In this document: positions 50,721 to 63,385 of the stretch, one piece after another
Position numbering within the stretch: position 1 is the first letter of the stretch
Layout: each line of letters begins with the position of its first letter
From: Epiperipatus broadwayi
Lineage: Eukaryota > Onychophora > Udeonychophora > Euonychophora > Peripatidae
Length of the DNA: 64,000 nucleotides
NCBI GenBank assembly: GCA_028023455.1
Contig: JAQFVV010006199.1
Span: 3,560,646-3,624,645 of the forward strand
Direction: 5' to 3'
The notes under the pieces: model-generated
What the model was told of the DNA's origin: nothing
What the model saw: the letters and a program-made list of their open reading frames with translations, nothing else
Databases searched by the model: none
Made by a program: the position numbers and the translations under genes

Positions 50721-52730
50721 TGTACTGGTAAAATAAATAAAAAATGTTTGAACAAACTTTATGTAATGGTAAAACCTCAGTAATTCAAGTTTGAACCCAT
50801 ACCAAATAATATATACAATAAATATATTCTCTGTTCAAGTAGCATGTATAAATGTAAAAATATCTCACTACATAGATCTGTAGTTTTATAAATTCTGTTT
50901 AACTCGGCAAAATTAATTCAACAATAGGAATGATGATGATAGTTTTAAATTACTATAAATTATTTTGTTTGTTTTAGATTTTTATTTGAAAAAATTTAAG
51001 TACAGATGCCAAACCTTCTCAAAAGCTAATTATTTAAGATAACAATCATCATTACTTACCAATCTGTACCATAACACCCCAGCATTTTCTTTAGTGGTGT
51101 ACATGTTCTCAGACCTGTGAATATTTGTATGACCTATCATATGTGTGTGTTAAGGTTATAACATTTAATCTTATATAAAACAAACAAGTGTATTAGTAAA
51201 GTATTTCATAAGAAAACAAGATGAAGGTAGTTTGATTGTAACTAAATAATGCAAATTTCAAGTATAATTTTCCAATCATGTATACATTTATTAAAATCAT
51301 ACAAAAGCATTTGGGTTCGAAAAGATAGATGGCCACTTTATCTTTTCCAAAGACTTTATCATGTGTTTGAAGTATTAGTATTCAATCATTTATAGTTAAA
51401 ATCTGCAAAGCGCACGTGCAACAGTTTAATGCTGTTTAAATATTAAAATCATTTTAATAAATGGTTCATATATTTTATTCTTTTTCCATTTAATAATTTT
51501 TTACAGATATAAAGTAAAACATATAACCATAAATATTTTATTTTCAACTAACAGTTCATCTATTTCAATTCTTACTTTTAATAACTTCTCACACACACAT
51601 AAAGTAAAACACAGCTCCACACACAATATACTTTCAATTTGAGTTTCTACTTGTAATTTACATATTAAATATGGGATACCACTCTATATTATTGAATTAA
51701 AAGTCTTTTTCCATATTATAATACAGAATAGTTTAATCTTTTAATATCTTAATATCTTACTGTTCACCAATCTGTAATGCTATCTTTCCTAGGTTTTAGA
51801 TATATTTTCTTCTACACAATTAGTCTGTTTTTTCATAAATTTTAATGTATTTTTCTTCTCTTCTCACACTGAATGCATAAATTAGCTTTTAATTAGTATA
51901 GTATGTATCAAATACATATATGTTTCCAGAACTTTAGTTGTGTTGCTCAGTTCTTTCTTTTTCTGGAAGATTATAAGAGGTGGTAATATAATTTCACATC
52001 TGCATCATTTAATGGACTGCGTGCTCAAGAGTTTTCAAGTGATGTGTTATTTGTTCTTGCACAGCCTTAAGAGATTCTCTATTATAGTAAAACATTTTTA
52101 TAGCTTTTATTATGAGTTTGTAATTTCAATTGGCAGCAAGACAAATTCTATACAGTGCACTTTCATATTTTATATTTTGCAGCTTAGATTTCCATCAATC
52201 CACACAGACTGTTTGCATGTATCATAGTTTATATTATCTTCTTTGTTATTTGCAATACCTATTATAATGATGACTAGTCTACTATCTCAGACCCCACAGA
52301 AAATTTTTTTTTTGTTTTTCTTTAACAAAAGTAAAAAAAAAGCAGTTTGCTTCCCAGAAAAAAATATGCCTTTGTTTTTCTTTAAACAACAGTAAGAAAT
52401 AGCAGTTTGCTTTCTTTTCTTTACCTAATACACATTACAAAAGAGAAAATTCTTTGACAAATTTTACTATTTTATTTACAATAAAAAAATATTGTTAATT
52501 CATAAATTATTTTTCCTGGATTCAAATTCACTCCACTATTTTCTATCAAAATCAGTAAGATTTTATTTTCAACATGATTTGATATAGGTGAAACTAAAAA
52601 GATCTTAAAATGCCCTTTTATTTATAAACTACATATTTTCTTTATTCTATTTTCTTATATATGTATGTGTAAATGTAAACACGTGTTATTCTTCATATCT
52701 ATTTATGTAGCATTTTACACTGCTGCTACA
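50721..52730 (-). repeat. 5' LTR of the Ty3/gypsy-type element
   Basis: In sense direction it begins TGTAGCAGCAGTGTAAAATGC and ends CCAGTACA. The sequence that follows (TAAATGGCATTGTCAATGTG) could hold a primer site starting TGG, but the match to a tRNA end is not clear. It contains a 140-bp insertion at 51301-51440 that is absent from the 3' LTR. Confidence 0.8.
51289..51452. mobile_element. Insertion related to fold-back family B, with 12-bp target duplication
   Basis: TATTAAAATCAT at 51289-51300 and 51441-51452 bracket 140 bases missing from the other LTR. The inserted sequence (GCATTTGGGTTCGAAAAG...CCAAAGACTTTATCATGTGTTTGA...ATCTGCAAAGCGCACGTGCA) matches one arm of the hairpin at 15716-16206. 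Confidence 0.75.
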
Positions 52731-54756
52731 AGGAACACCGCCTCATGAGCCTTATTTAAATCATATTAAAGTTTTAAAAAAAAATAATATCAAAAAAATA
52801 TTCAATATTTTTCTGTCCTCTGTTCCATATCTAAGAAGCTAAAGACCTACTGATTAGTGTCCTATATGGATTAGTCTGGTACTAATTAGTCATATTTCAA
52901 ATTTCAAGCAATTCTATTGAATTTAAATCAATTAAAACCCAATTTTAAAACTTCATTATAACTTTAAAAAGTTCAAAAGTTTACAAAGCTGACATATCAA
53001 CAAACAAACTGATTTTTCAACTTCAATAAAACCATTTAATAAAACATTTCTTCTTTGGAAATAAAAAATAAAGAGGAAATAATTTCATCATTTTAAAATC
53101 ATTTTATTTTTTGTTTCATAGATGAAACATGTATTTCAATTGCATAATGTTCAGTGAAATTTATTAACTACTAACCTTACATAATTACTGTAATAAGTAA
53201 AGTTACTAATTATTAATTATTAATAAAAATATTAAAATTATTAATAAAAATATTAAAATTATTTTTATTTAATTTGTTGGTTAATTGTAATTAGGAAAAA
53301 ATGCAGAGCAAGATTGATGATTAATTTATCAATATAATTGTTAAATAGGTGTATTGTGATGAAATAAAATTCTTCTTCTTCTAGGCGTATTTATTTACGT
53401 TATGCATACTTACAACTATTTATTATAATAGGTAATTTCTTTAAACTGATATGTTAATGGAAAATCTTTTAAAAATACAGTGGGCTGAACAAGTGAGTTG
53501 ATACTTGGGAATATTAGATTAACATTTACATTTAGAGTATGAAAGACTAGATTTAAATTGCTCTATTCTGACCATATTATGAGATAATTCAAGTTATTAA
53601 AAATTATATAAGACTTGGAATGATAACTGGTAAAAGAAGAGAATAACAAAAAATAAAATGGATGGATTCCATTATTTTCATAGTAATTGTTATAATAACA
53701 TTTTGGAACTTGATAGCACCTATATATATATAATGGATTCATTATAACTGTTTTACTTAGTTTCACCCTTACAGGTAGTATAAAATTAGTGAATAGCAGC
53801 TCAACCTTATTTACAATAGTATAGTACTTTATACATAAACAATATTTTTCTAGATATTCATATAAATATAAAACATAAAAGTTTTTTTAACATGTACATA
53901 CATATATCTATATTACAACATATTAAAAAAATTGCAATTATTAAGCAAATTAAGATTATAAACCAACTATTTTTTAAAAAAAAACAGAATAATGCAAAAT
54001 GCAGATATATTTATGCATAAAATTAGAAGCAATTCATAATGCTAGCTGAAATCTATATAAAATATTTGAAATGCCCCATAGCAGCCACATTTTCCCTTTA
54101 AATAAAGAAAATCTTGAATTTTTGTAGCTTTTTAGCACCTTAAGAATATATTTACATATGCTTGAACTAGTGTGTGTATGATTTATTAAATCATATTCTC
54201 TTTCAAAAATGTGAGATTAATATTTTTTATTGTTATAAAAATGGAATATGTTTTCATTATTTTATGAATTGTTTAGTCTTGTTAAACAAACAACTTCAGA
54301 ATAAAAATCCATGATACTTTTATCCTTTGAAGTCATTTCAAATGAAATTTTATTTATTTATTTTTTAAGAAAAAAAGCTAAGAAAAAAACATGTGCATTG
54401 ATTTCACTTAAATTGCAAAAAATTGAATGAATGAGTTTGTGAGATTCAATAAAAGTCTATTTATTTATTTACATTACAATTACATGAGTGTCACCTGACT
54501 TAAGCATCAGAAATAGACTAACACATATATATTTAAAACAATATTTTATTCAATATAATAATTAATCATTACACAGCAGTATTTGTAATGCTGAGCTAAG
54601 TAGTGGAAAACATAAGTTACTCTCGATGAATGCTGTTAATCCATGCAATCTAACATAAACAAAGTAACAAATCATATAATAATAATTTATTTACAAGAGT
54701 ACCTATTAACTGATGTACAATTTATTTTCTTTAATAAAATTAACAAATTATATAAC
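52731..54756. other. No genes seen
   Basis: AT-rich sequence between two elements, without supported ORFs. The helicase remnant at 41 kb could not be found again on this side of the LTR element. Confidence 0.35.
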
Positions 54757-55460
54757 AATAATTAATTTATAAAGTATAATCATTAATTGATATGCAATTT
54801 ATTTCTTTACCAAAATCCTTTAATCTTTATACATCATAGTATCAATATAATCAGAGATAATGTCACATTCACCGTACCTTTAACCACACTCTTCAAAAAC
54901 TTAAATATAATTCTTCACATGTATGAATTCATAAATATAATATTTCTTTGACTCACATATATCCTAGTACTTGCACATACATATGTTCTATATGGGATAG
55001 ATATTAATGTTATTTTTATTGCAATAATCATAAGGGATGGTCTTTTTTAGATCATATTTCTAAACATAACTGCTTATATAATAATAACTAAAAACAAATG
55101 GCCATTTTGGTCCTATCATAACTAAATAAATCCTCTATACAATAATTATAATGAGTCACCTTTTGTTGTAAACCTATTTTCTACAACTACAACTTATATA
55201 GGAATGACTCTTTCTGATATCAATGCCTAACTTAGTAAACTGAGATGAATGTATTCACTCATATGAACACAAATATATATGAACTATTAAATATTGAACA
55301 AACAACTGTGCATATAAATTTATCTATATAAAATCCAATTTTGAGTAATTAAATATAAGTTTAACTATGAATGAATGAGTTTAGTGAAAATAATTACATT
55401 GTTAATTATTGTTATCTGAGACTTAGGCAATTTATATGTGAGCATTACATTTACATGACT
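54757..55460. repeat. Left inverted arm of the 3.5-kb element
   Basis: The arm is the reverse complement of 57600-58270, with frequent substitutions and small gaps. Similarity fades outward near 54757 and inward near 55460. Confidence 0.75.
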
Positions 55461-55615
55461 CATTATTTTTTTGTATTTCCTCTTATTAATAACTTATGCT
55501 TGAAGAAGACATATAAACATATGTGGTGTTCCAGGAGATGATCTAGTACTGTTGGTAGTGTATCCAGTTATAATTGTATTGCACATAATAAGTTTATTGC
55601 ATCTAAAATTTTTTA

Positions 55616-56083
55616 ATGATTATGGAAATGAAGAATGAAAATAAAGAAGATGAAGAGCAGCAGGTAATATTGGAAGCAAATACTTCTGAAACCAATCATG
55701 AAGAAGATAGCTTAGAAACTTCAAATATGGACAATGCCAATCCAGATAGTGATTCATGCAACCAAATAAAGCATAAAGACATTAATAAGAAAATAAAATT
55801 GCACAATAATACAGCAACATCATCATCATTAAATGTGATACAAATGTTTAGCATAATATTAAAACATATGGAAAATAATTAAAAGCAAATGGAGCATAAT
55901 CAAAAACAACTGGAACAAATAAACCAAACATTGAAAGATAATCATAAAGCTAATCATAAATGGATAGATAATTTTTGCAAACTATATAAACCAGTTCAAA
56001 AACTGAATGATTCAAAACAAATAACAGATGAGCAAAAAATGAACAAATACAACTTCAACAAGAAACAATGGATTAAATCGTAA
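55616..56083 (+). pseudogene. Coiled-coil, Gag-like protein, N-terminal part
   Basis: The frame starts with ATG ATT ATG and reads an acidic, disordered N-terminus (ENKEDEEQQ, EDSLETSNMDNANPDSDS). A helix NVIQMFSIILKHMENN follows, then one TAA (55880-55882). The same frame then continues KQMEHNQKQLEQINQTLKDN, heptad-like. It ends at TAA 56081-56083, but coding-like sequence resumes in another frame at 56077. The style is that of retroelement Gag N-termini. No named domain is recognised. Confidence 0.45.
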
Positions 56084-56361
56084 GCACTGAACAAGCTCAA
56101 TTGCTATTAAAGTCAGAAAATGATCCAAAAATAGATAATGCACTTTTAAGTAAATTTGAACTAAAATTATTAGAGCAAAATGTACAAAATGAACATAAAC
56201 ATGTTCAAATAAAAGAATAAATGACAGAAGGTGAGCCTGTTGAACTAATACATGTAGATGATATGGATCTAAAAGTGCTGAAAGTAATTAAAAGCAAACA
56301 GGAACTGTTAAAACCAAACAGCAAATACATGAGGATAAGCTTGATGGCTCACAACAAAAGC
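56077..56361 (+). pseudogene. Middle part of the same coiled-coil reading frame (frameshifted)
   Basis: Read without a start codon this frame gives IVSTEQAQLLLKSENDPKID, LLSKFELKLLEQNVQNEHKH, then one TAA at 56218-56220, then EPVELIHVDDMDLKVLKVIK. It is charged and helical and follows 55616-56083 by a one-base frame change. It supports a single ancestral protein of about 400 residues. Confidence 0.4.
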
Positions 56362-56475
56362 TAAATGCATCAAAAAAATGTGACATACTATATCATTCAC
56401 CATATCACAGTATGAGGATAAGCTTGAAGATTTACAACAATATTTAGATTTATCAAAAAATATATCCTATATCAT

Positions 56476-56814
56476 GTGCCAGTCATAATCTCACAGCTGG
56501 ATAAACAGATACAAATAAAAATAGAGCAAAGTTTACTTTATCTCCAAAATGAAATGAAATCAATGTTAATACAAAAACTAAATAAAGACTTACCTCTCAT
56601 GCTAATTAATCTGTTGAATAAAGAAATACAACAGCATCAAACAAACATTAAATCTGTGTTTTATATGGATGTATTATATTTCTACAAAGTTATGCACAAT
56701 AAGAATTTTAGTGATTGTCAACTTTACTTACAACTGGGAAGAAATAAAACACAATTTTCTTCCATACTAATTGCTTTTTCTCCACAGTTACCACAAAAAA
56801 AAATCCTTAAATAA
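56476..56814 (+). pseudogene. C-terminal part of the coiled-coil reading frame
   Basis: This 112-codon frame contains helical blocks QLDKQIQIKIEQSLLYLQNE and LMLINLLNKEIQQHQTNIKS and ends LPQKKILK. The likely order is N-terminus, 56077 block, then this part. There is no zinc-binding or catalytic motif. The ATG at 56476 may simply be internal. Confidence 0.4.
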
Positions 56815-57599
56815 ACTTTATTATCAAACTACATCTCAACAATCTTATATTGACCAATGATTGCATAAACAGCTTATAAAATTCCCAATGGACATCCAAA
56901 AAGAACTTTTAATAAGTACATTCATTTTGTTGTTGTTATTGTTTTTGTTTTTAGGTTCGAGAATTTGAAATGAGCAATCCATTATTCATTTTAATAAAAA
57001 AAAGATTTTTTTTTTTGTAAGCAAAATAAAAAAAACAAACTAAAATGAGATTAAAAAAAAAAAAGAAACTAAGTTTTAGATATAAAAATCAGTATTTTTT
57101 TTTTGAATGAGAAGGGAATATTATTCATTCAAATCCCAGGATTGAGTATATCTTGTAAATAAAAAGGAGGAACACCACTAACAGTTGGCTACATCTAATC
57201 TGGAACATTTTTGAATCATATTTTGGATATTTCCAGCTGAAATAAAGAATTAGTGCCTATTTAAAAGACAGAAATTACAAGACTATATTAAATATTACTG
57301 TAAAAGGACTTTCAATATTTGTCAGAAAAGAAATAAATGACAATTATTTTGTAGAGTGATTTGTACTTTATTTTAAATAATATGGATTTGTAAACAAGGC
57401 TTATTATCTGGGTACTATATTATTTTAAAAGAAACTGTCAATGAAAAAAAAAAGAAATGAGTTTGTAATAGCTTTTTTTTACTTGTTAAAATTATTTTTA
57501 AAGAAAAAATAATTATTAGATATCATATTTGTAAGCTAAGCTTTTGAATTTTATATAAGTTATTAATAAGAGGGGAAGCAAAAAAATAAAGATATTCAG

Positions 57600-58270
57600 A
57601 TAAATGCAATGTATGTATATAAATTGCCTAAGTCTCAAATAACCATAAATAGTGATGTAATTATTACCATTAGTCTTAATCGTTAATAATTAAACTTATA
57701 TGAGTGAAAATTGAATTTTTTATGTAGATGGATTTATATATGCACAGTTGTTCGTTCAATGCTTAATAGTTTACATATGTTCACATCCATATGGGAGAAT
57801 ACATTCATATCAGTTTAATGAGTTAGGGATAGATCTCAAAACAAGTCATTCTGATATAAATTGTATTGTATTAAATTAGACTTAGGATAAAAGCCCACCA
57901 CTTTTAATTATTGTATAGAAGATTTATTCAGTTAGAGTTATGACCAAAACGTCATCCATTTATAGTTATTACTATATAAGCAGTTATGTTTAAGAGTCAG
58001 ATCCAAAAAACTATTCCTTATAATTATTGTGATAAAGATAGCATTGATGTCTATATTATTTAGAGCATATGTATGTGTAAGTACTAGGAGATATAAAAGA
58101 AATGTTATATTTATGAATTCATTTATGCATAGAGTTATATTTAAGTTTATTGTTGCCAGGGTTAAAGATACAGTGAATGTGTTACACTATCTATTAATGT
58201 TATGATGTATTAGTATCTAAGACTTGGAGAAAGCATGAGAAAGTAGAAAATGGTGATAATGATATTTACA
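57600..58270. repeat. Right inverted arm of the 3.5-kb element
   Basis: The inner end is ATATAAATTGCCTAAGTCTC (57616) and the outer end lies near 58270. It is the inverted copy of 54757-55460. Confidence 0.75.
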
Positions 58271-60750
58271 AATTATAATATACATGTAAAGTTTACATAC
58301 AATCTACTTAATTTTAATGTTTATGTTTTATTTTTTATTATTTTTATTTGATAGTATATAAGTGAAGTAATGAAGATTGAGATAGTGGATATTGTAGTTC
58401 CATTGTGTATAAATACACTTAAGAGTAATATTAATGAACAATAAAATAAATTAATATATAAAATATTTAGGAGTATTTTCAGCTTAATAATGGCAGTTTT
58501 CTCAGACAACAGATAAAAAATTTGATTTCATTGTTACATTTAAATTTGGATTATCATTTATTCCCAAGCAAATAGATTTTCTTCTTGACATATCCATGAA
58601 AATTTTTAATGTTATAAAAAATAAAACTCTTGATTAGAATTATTTTATGATCATGAGATTCTGAAAGTAAAATTTGTTGCTGCGCAACTATTAAGAAAAA
58701 AGAGTTGTAGATGTACTTTTAGGTTTATTTAACACTTTCAGTGTAATATGACAGCTTGTCTCATGCGTAATTACTTTCAGCTGTACTATGACATCTTATG
58801 TATCAGGTTTAATATCTAGAGCTAATGTGAACTCCTCACTGCTTTAACAACAGCTCTGACAACTATTTGTTGTTAATTGTACCTCCAAATGGAGTAACTA
58901 TTATTTATAAGCATATCCTTTTCCATAGTAAGAGCAACATCATTTATTGATGTGTTTCTGCTATTGGATATATTTTATCTATTCATATATCCAATTGTCT
59001 GTAGCAGTGAATGCTTAATCTGATCAAGATGGAATCTGGACAAACCCATTAGTTGATGGTAAGTTGAGCTATAACAAATTCTGAATGTACTCTTCATTAA
59101 AAATTTCAAAAATCTTCTATGTTGTTAAATATATATGTAATTTTATTTTTTAATGCAGAAATGATAAACATCAGATGAAATTTATTGATTCAGTATAGAA
59201 AACATATCACAATCAACAGCAGTTCTGTACTAAAAGTAATAGTAAAATGATGCAAAACAGCTATTAACGCTACTTTATTACAAGAATTATATATTTTGTA
59301 ATTATATATATATATAGTTTTTCCTATTTGTATTACAATGCTAATAATTTAAAACTTTCTTCATTTTTTATTTGAAAACAAAAAAAAAAAGAAAAGAGTG
59401 AAAAATATATTTTTTTTAATTATCTCTCAGTTATTACGAATATCTATATTTTTTATTCTCTTTATTGTTTTAAAAAAAAACAATTTCAGATATTGATTTT
59501 TTGTTCAGATAGTTATTTAAGTTTAAATTGTCTATTGTTCAGCTTTAAACTTAACCTTTCTACTAACGTTATCATTAATAATTTATCAAATGGATTGTTA
59601 AATTATTTACTTTTCATGGTAGATTAATTAACTTCATAATTTTTTTCTTAGTCGTCAAATAAAATGAATACGACACATTTCTTTTATTATATATATTATC
59701 TTTTTATTACTAAATCGATAAAAAATTCTAGATTTTTTAAAAGAGATGTATATGTGACAATCTATTATTAAGAATTTTCACAGCCGTCTATTCTATGAAG
59801 ACAAAATTATTATTTATTTCAAAAAGATAATATCTTTATTCTTTTAAAAATAAATAATTTAATACTAGATTAGAAATTAATTATGATGAAAGAATATTAT
59901 TTTTTGATTACTATTAGCATTATTCAATAGTTAAATCAATGTAAGAAAAAAATCAAAAATTTATCTCTGGAAAAAAAAAGTTTTAAATAATGCTTTTGCT
60001 GTGAATTGCAGATTTCAACATTTTATTAAACAGAAAACTATAAAAATAATTTGCGTTGAAAAGAATGTTAAAATTGAATTTTTACATATATATATATATA
60101 TTAGCAAATAAAATTTAAATTACTTTTTTTTTTATAATATCGGAGACTTATTATTGCAAAAACTTACTGAAATAATGTTCAAATATTATAGAAGTATTTT
60201 TTTAAAATTATAATATGCTACTTTTTAATTTAAAATTTGATAAATATTCTAAATTTTATTTAATTTAGCGATTTATTATTATTAGCTTATCATTTTAATA
60301 CACTATTATATAATTTTCAGCAGTAACTGTAGAAGATATTTTTAGTTTTATAAGATAATTTATCAATAAAATACAAAACTTTTGAAAAGTATTTTTTTTA
60401 ATCAATATAAAAGTTCTTTTTCATCTTGATGTAATTTTAACTAAGGTGCAGAACATTTTAGAAATATTACAATTTACAGTGATAAATTTGATTATAAATA
60501 TTGCACCAAAATAAATTAATTTTTACTTTATCTTAAAAAAAATTATATTAAATAGATAAAAAAAAAACTTCTATTATAGTATTAAATAAGTTAATATGTC
60601 ACCGTATTATTTTTTAAGAAAGTTATTGCTGATATATGTATACATAAAATATCAAATGCCAAGACTTAAATTATCATTAGTTGAAATTAAATTAAAATTT
60701 ATTACTAATGTGAATCTTGCCAAGGCAGATTTTTTAAAGTGCAAAGTATC
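58271..60750. other. No features seen
   Basis: AT-rich sequence with many homopolymer runs; no supported ORF. A short TA tract occurs near 59305. Confidence 0.35.
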
Positions 60751-60788
60751 ACAACACAATATATATATATATATATATATTGTGTTGT
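60751..60788. repeat. Perfect 38-bp palindrome with TA core
   Basis: ACAACACA, eleven AT units, TGTGTTGT. The sequence equals its own reverse complement. Confidence 0.95.
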
Positions 60789-60838
60789 ATTGTATTGCAA
60801 TATATATATATATATATATATATATATTGCAATACAAT
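60789..60838. repeat. Perfect 50-bp palindrome with TA core
   Basis: ATTGTATTGCAA, thirteen TA units, TTGCAATACAAT. It abuts the preceding palindrome without a spacer. Confidence 0.95.
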
Positions 60839-61082
60839 ATTTTTAATGGATATTTAGATGAAAATATTGAATGTATGGAGTAATCCATTTAAATCAACTT
60901 AATTAGGAAGCACTTAACCAACTAGAGTGAAAGTAAACTGACAGACTGATGCATCCAAAACAAATCTTGGCCTGGGGCAGTTGTTCTAGATTAAGTGCTT
61001 TCTAATTAAGTTGATTTAAATGGATTACTTCACACAGTCAAGATTTCTAACTAAACATTCATTAAAAATATTGTATTACAAC
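60826..61082. mobile_element. Fold-back element, family H
   Basis: Arms of about 95 bases: 60826-60921 (TTGCAATACAATATTTTTAATG...ATCCATTTAAATCAACTTAATTAGGAAGCACTTAA) and 60987-61082 (its inverse, ...TTAAGTGCTTTCTAATTAAGTTGATTTAAATGGAT...AAAATATTGTATTACAA). The loop holds GGCCTGGGGCAGTTGTTCTAG. A half copy is at 61205-61290. Confidence 0.8.
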
Positions 61083-61204
61083 AGTATATAACATACCAAT
61101 GGAGAGGTTTATTATATAGTAAAAAAATTGAAAAGGTTTGTTATTGGATCTTTATATTAGATCTAGAATGGCATTTAAAAGAAGATCCTTCGATCCTCCT
61201 TTTG

Positions 61205-61289
61205 ACTCTTAGCCTGGAGCAGTTGGTCTAGGTTAAATGCTTTCTAATTAAGTTGAATTAAATGAATTACTCCACACATTCAACATTTC

Positions 61290-61360
<71 letters not shown>
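61205..61360. repeat. Half copy of family H ending in a (TA)34 tract
   Basis: AGCCTGGAGCAGTTGGTCTAGGTTAAATGCTTTCTAATTAAGTTGAATTAAATGAATTACTCC repeats the loop and right arm of the adjacent element. It passes into a perfect TA tract at 61292-61360. Confidence 0.8.
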
Positions 61361-61362
<2 letters not shown>

Positions 61363-62555
61363 TATCTTATCTTTTTACTTAAACTGTATTTATGCTACAC
61401 ATAATCAAATTACATTAGATTTAACATTTTGATTTACATTAATATCAATAAACTAAGCTTATATACAGTCCAAGCTGAAGAAATGGGTAATTTTATTCCA
61501 TTTCTTCTCATACCTTATTGATGTTTGGCTGCTGATTAATTATAGGCCAAAGAAAGTTGTTGTTACTTACATTTCAATTTCATATCAAAACTTTTATAAT
61601 TTATTATTCCATTTATTAAAAAACGGATGTTTCATTTGGTATTTGGAAATTGTTAAAACTAAAGCACTTCTCTGATTCTTCAAATAGTTAAATAATAACT
61701 TTAAAGCACTCACACTGTACATAAAATCAAATTTAAATAGATTCCGCTCTTTGATTTATAATAATGTCAACAAACTAAACTTTTATATATACAATCAGAA
61801 TATTATTTTTTATAGTTTATTGCTGTTTACCTATTGGGTAAGCATAGCCCAATGGGAGTTGCAGTTAAATCCAGCTCATACCTAATTACTTTATACATAT
61901 ACATGCATGCATATACATAAATTTAGTTTATTATATATATATCTTGTACATGCATGTGTTTGTGCATATGTGTTTAAGTCAATAATAAAATGAAACTTCA
62001 TAAATATTAATTGTATAAATAAATATTAAATTATTATAGCTTATGTACATGTTATTATATATACATGCAATTTTATTTTGCAAATAAATATCTAAATTCT
62101 CAGCAAATACATATAATTTTAGGAAATATGAACTATCATTTAATTAATATAACTAGATTAGCTATACTATAAACTCTATATTTTGCAAAAATACTATAAC
62201 TCCATATAAATATCTATGATGCAGTTTACCAAAGCATGGATAATGAAGATCAAGGCAATATTAACTTCTTCATAAAATTAGTTTTTTTATATAGAATAAT
62301 AAAATGCAATAATAAATTATCAATCATCATTGAGACATTATATGCTTATACAACATATATAAATGTGTAGATAAATTATAATTTAAAATTCTTATATTTT
62401 AAGCTTATAACCAAATGGTTATAAGAATTCCATTTTTGTAAAAAATGTTCTATTTTGAATACTTAAAACTAATACTTAAAATTAAGCTTGTAAAATAGAA
62501 AATTAAAGAATGTAGTATAATAAGTTACATAAGTCAAGAATTAATACACACACAC
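61361..62555. other. No genes seen; weak direct repeat
   Basis: CAATAAACTAAGCTTATATACAGTC (61447) and CAACAAACTAAACTTTTATATATACAATC (61768) lie in similar contexts. This suggests an old, weak direct duplication of about 320-base spacing. Nothing else is supported. Confidence 0.35.
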
Positions 62556-62559
62556 ATAT

Positions 62560-63385
62560 ATATATATTGTTTTATATAATACATTTTGCATATGTATGTT
62601 GATATGCTTTACAAAGTATGTAATTATTCTTTCTTCAATGTTTTGGTTTTCCATTAAGTATAATGCATTTTTGATGGCATGCATCATACTCATAACTGTT
62701 TTACTTTATGCTGTAAGCTGTTTTGTTATGGGTGTTATTAATATGTAAATGTGCTGATTTACATATTCCAGTAATTTGATAATTGGATGCTATTAGCTCT
62801 TTTATTTATTACATTGTTATTGTTTATGATGTACCAAGCCTCCTTTAATTTTCTTTTTCTTTCATCCTAGTATAAGCGTACCAGTTTGACATTTTGAGAA
62901 TCAAAATAGTGTCTATGTTTTTTTTTTCATAATCTAAGAATACCAATATATCCACAAGATTAATCCAACATAAGTATTTGTATAAAAGGCTAAAAAAAAT
63001 GCAGAATATATGTAGGTGTTCTTAAATCATGGAAAAGAGCACAGACACCATTTTGATGCACAAAATATCAAATTGGTATGCAAGGAGTAGGATGATGGAA
63101 AGAGGAAGATAATGGATACTTGTTACATCACAAATAATAACAATGTAATAAATAAAAAGATTAATACCATCCAATTATCAAATAGCTGAAATATATGTAT
63201 CATCTCATTTACATATTGAAACGGCCACTATTAAATAGCATACAGGGTAAAATAAAACAGTTATGATTATGGTACATAATATTGAAAATGCATTATGTTG
63301 AATGAAAAACATAAAAGAAATAATAATTATACATTTTTTAAAGCATATTAACATATACATACAAAATTTATTATATATATAGTAA
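62560..63385. mobile_element. Large fold-back element, family I
   Basis: The left arm 62560-62955 (ATATGCTTTACAAAGTATGTAATTATTCTTTC...ATTTGATAATTGGATGCTATTAGC...TTTATTTATTACATTGTTATTG) is inverted at 63008-63385. Arms are about 390 bases, similar throughout, with a loop of only about 50 bases. No ORF of note is present. It is the longest-armed simple hairpin in the window. Confidence 0.82.

Larger units (their letters stand above)
42777..52730 (-). mobile_element. Decayed Ty3/gypsy-type LTR retrotransposon
   Basis: Two diverged direct repeats of about 2 kb (42777-44971 and 50721-52730) flank 5.75 kb in which Gag, protease, reverse transcriptase, RNase H and integrase remnants occur in Ty3/gypsy order on the minus strand. 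LTR ends in transcription sense are TGTAGCAGCAGTG...CCAGTACA. No target duplication is recognisable. LTR divergence (easily seen by eye) and many stops show an old copy. A 501-bp tandem duplication and a 140-bp insertion occurred within it. Confidence 0.82.
54757..58270. mobile_element. Unclassified element with ~690-bp inverted repeats and coiled-coil ORFs
   Basis: The left arm (about 54757-55460) and right arm (about 57600-58270) are inverted copies over their whole length. Examples are GAGACTTAGGCAATTTATAT against ATATAAATTGCCTAAGTCTC, ACTGTGCATATAAA against its complement, and TATATAAGCAGTTATGTTTA on the right against its complement at about 55065-55085. Similarity is roughly 75-80% by eye, so it is old. 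Between them lie 2.1 kb with a broken, lysine/glutamine-rich reading frame (55616-56814). No reverse transcriptase, integrase or transposase motif is seen. The right inner part has AAAAAGGAGGAACACCAC (57160), purine-rich. The outer ends and a target duplication are not clear. Confidence 0.7.

Noticed and set aside
51940-52227. 95-codon plus ORF
   Set aside because: It lies within an LTR, is antisense to the element and is not conserved in the other LTR.
52731-52900. Continuation of the helicase gene beyond the gypsy element
   Set aside because: Minus-strand translation shows no helicase motifs, so the upstream part of that gene could not be located.
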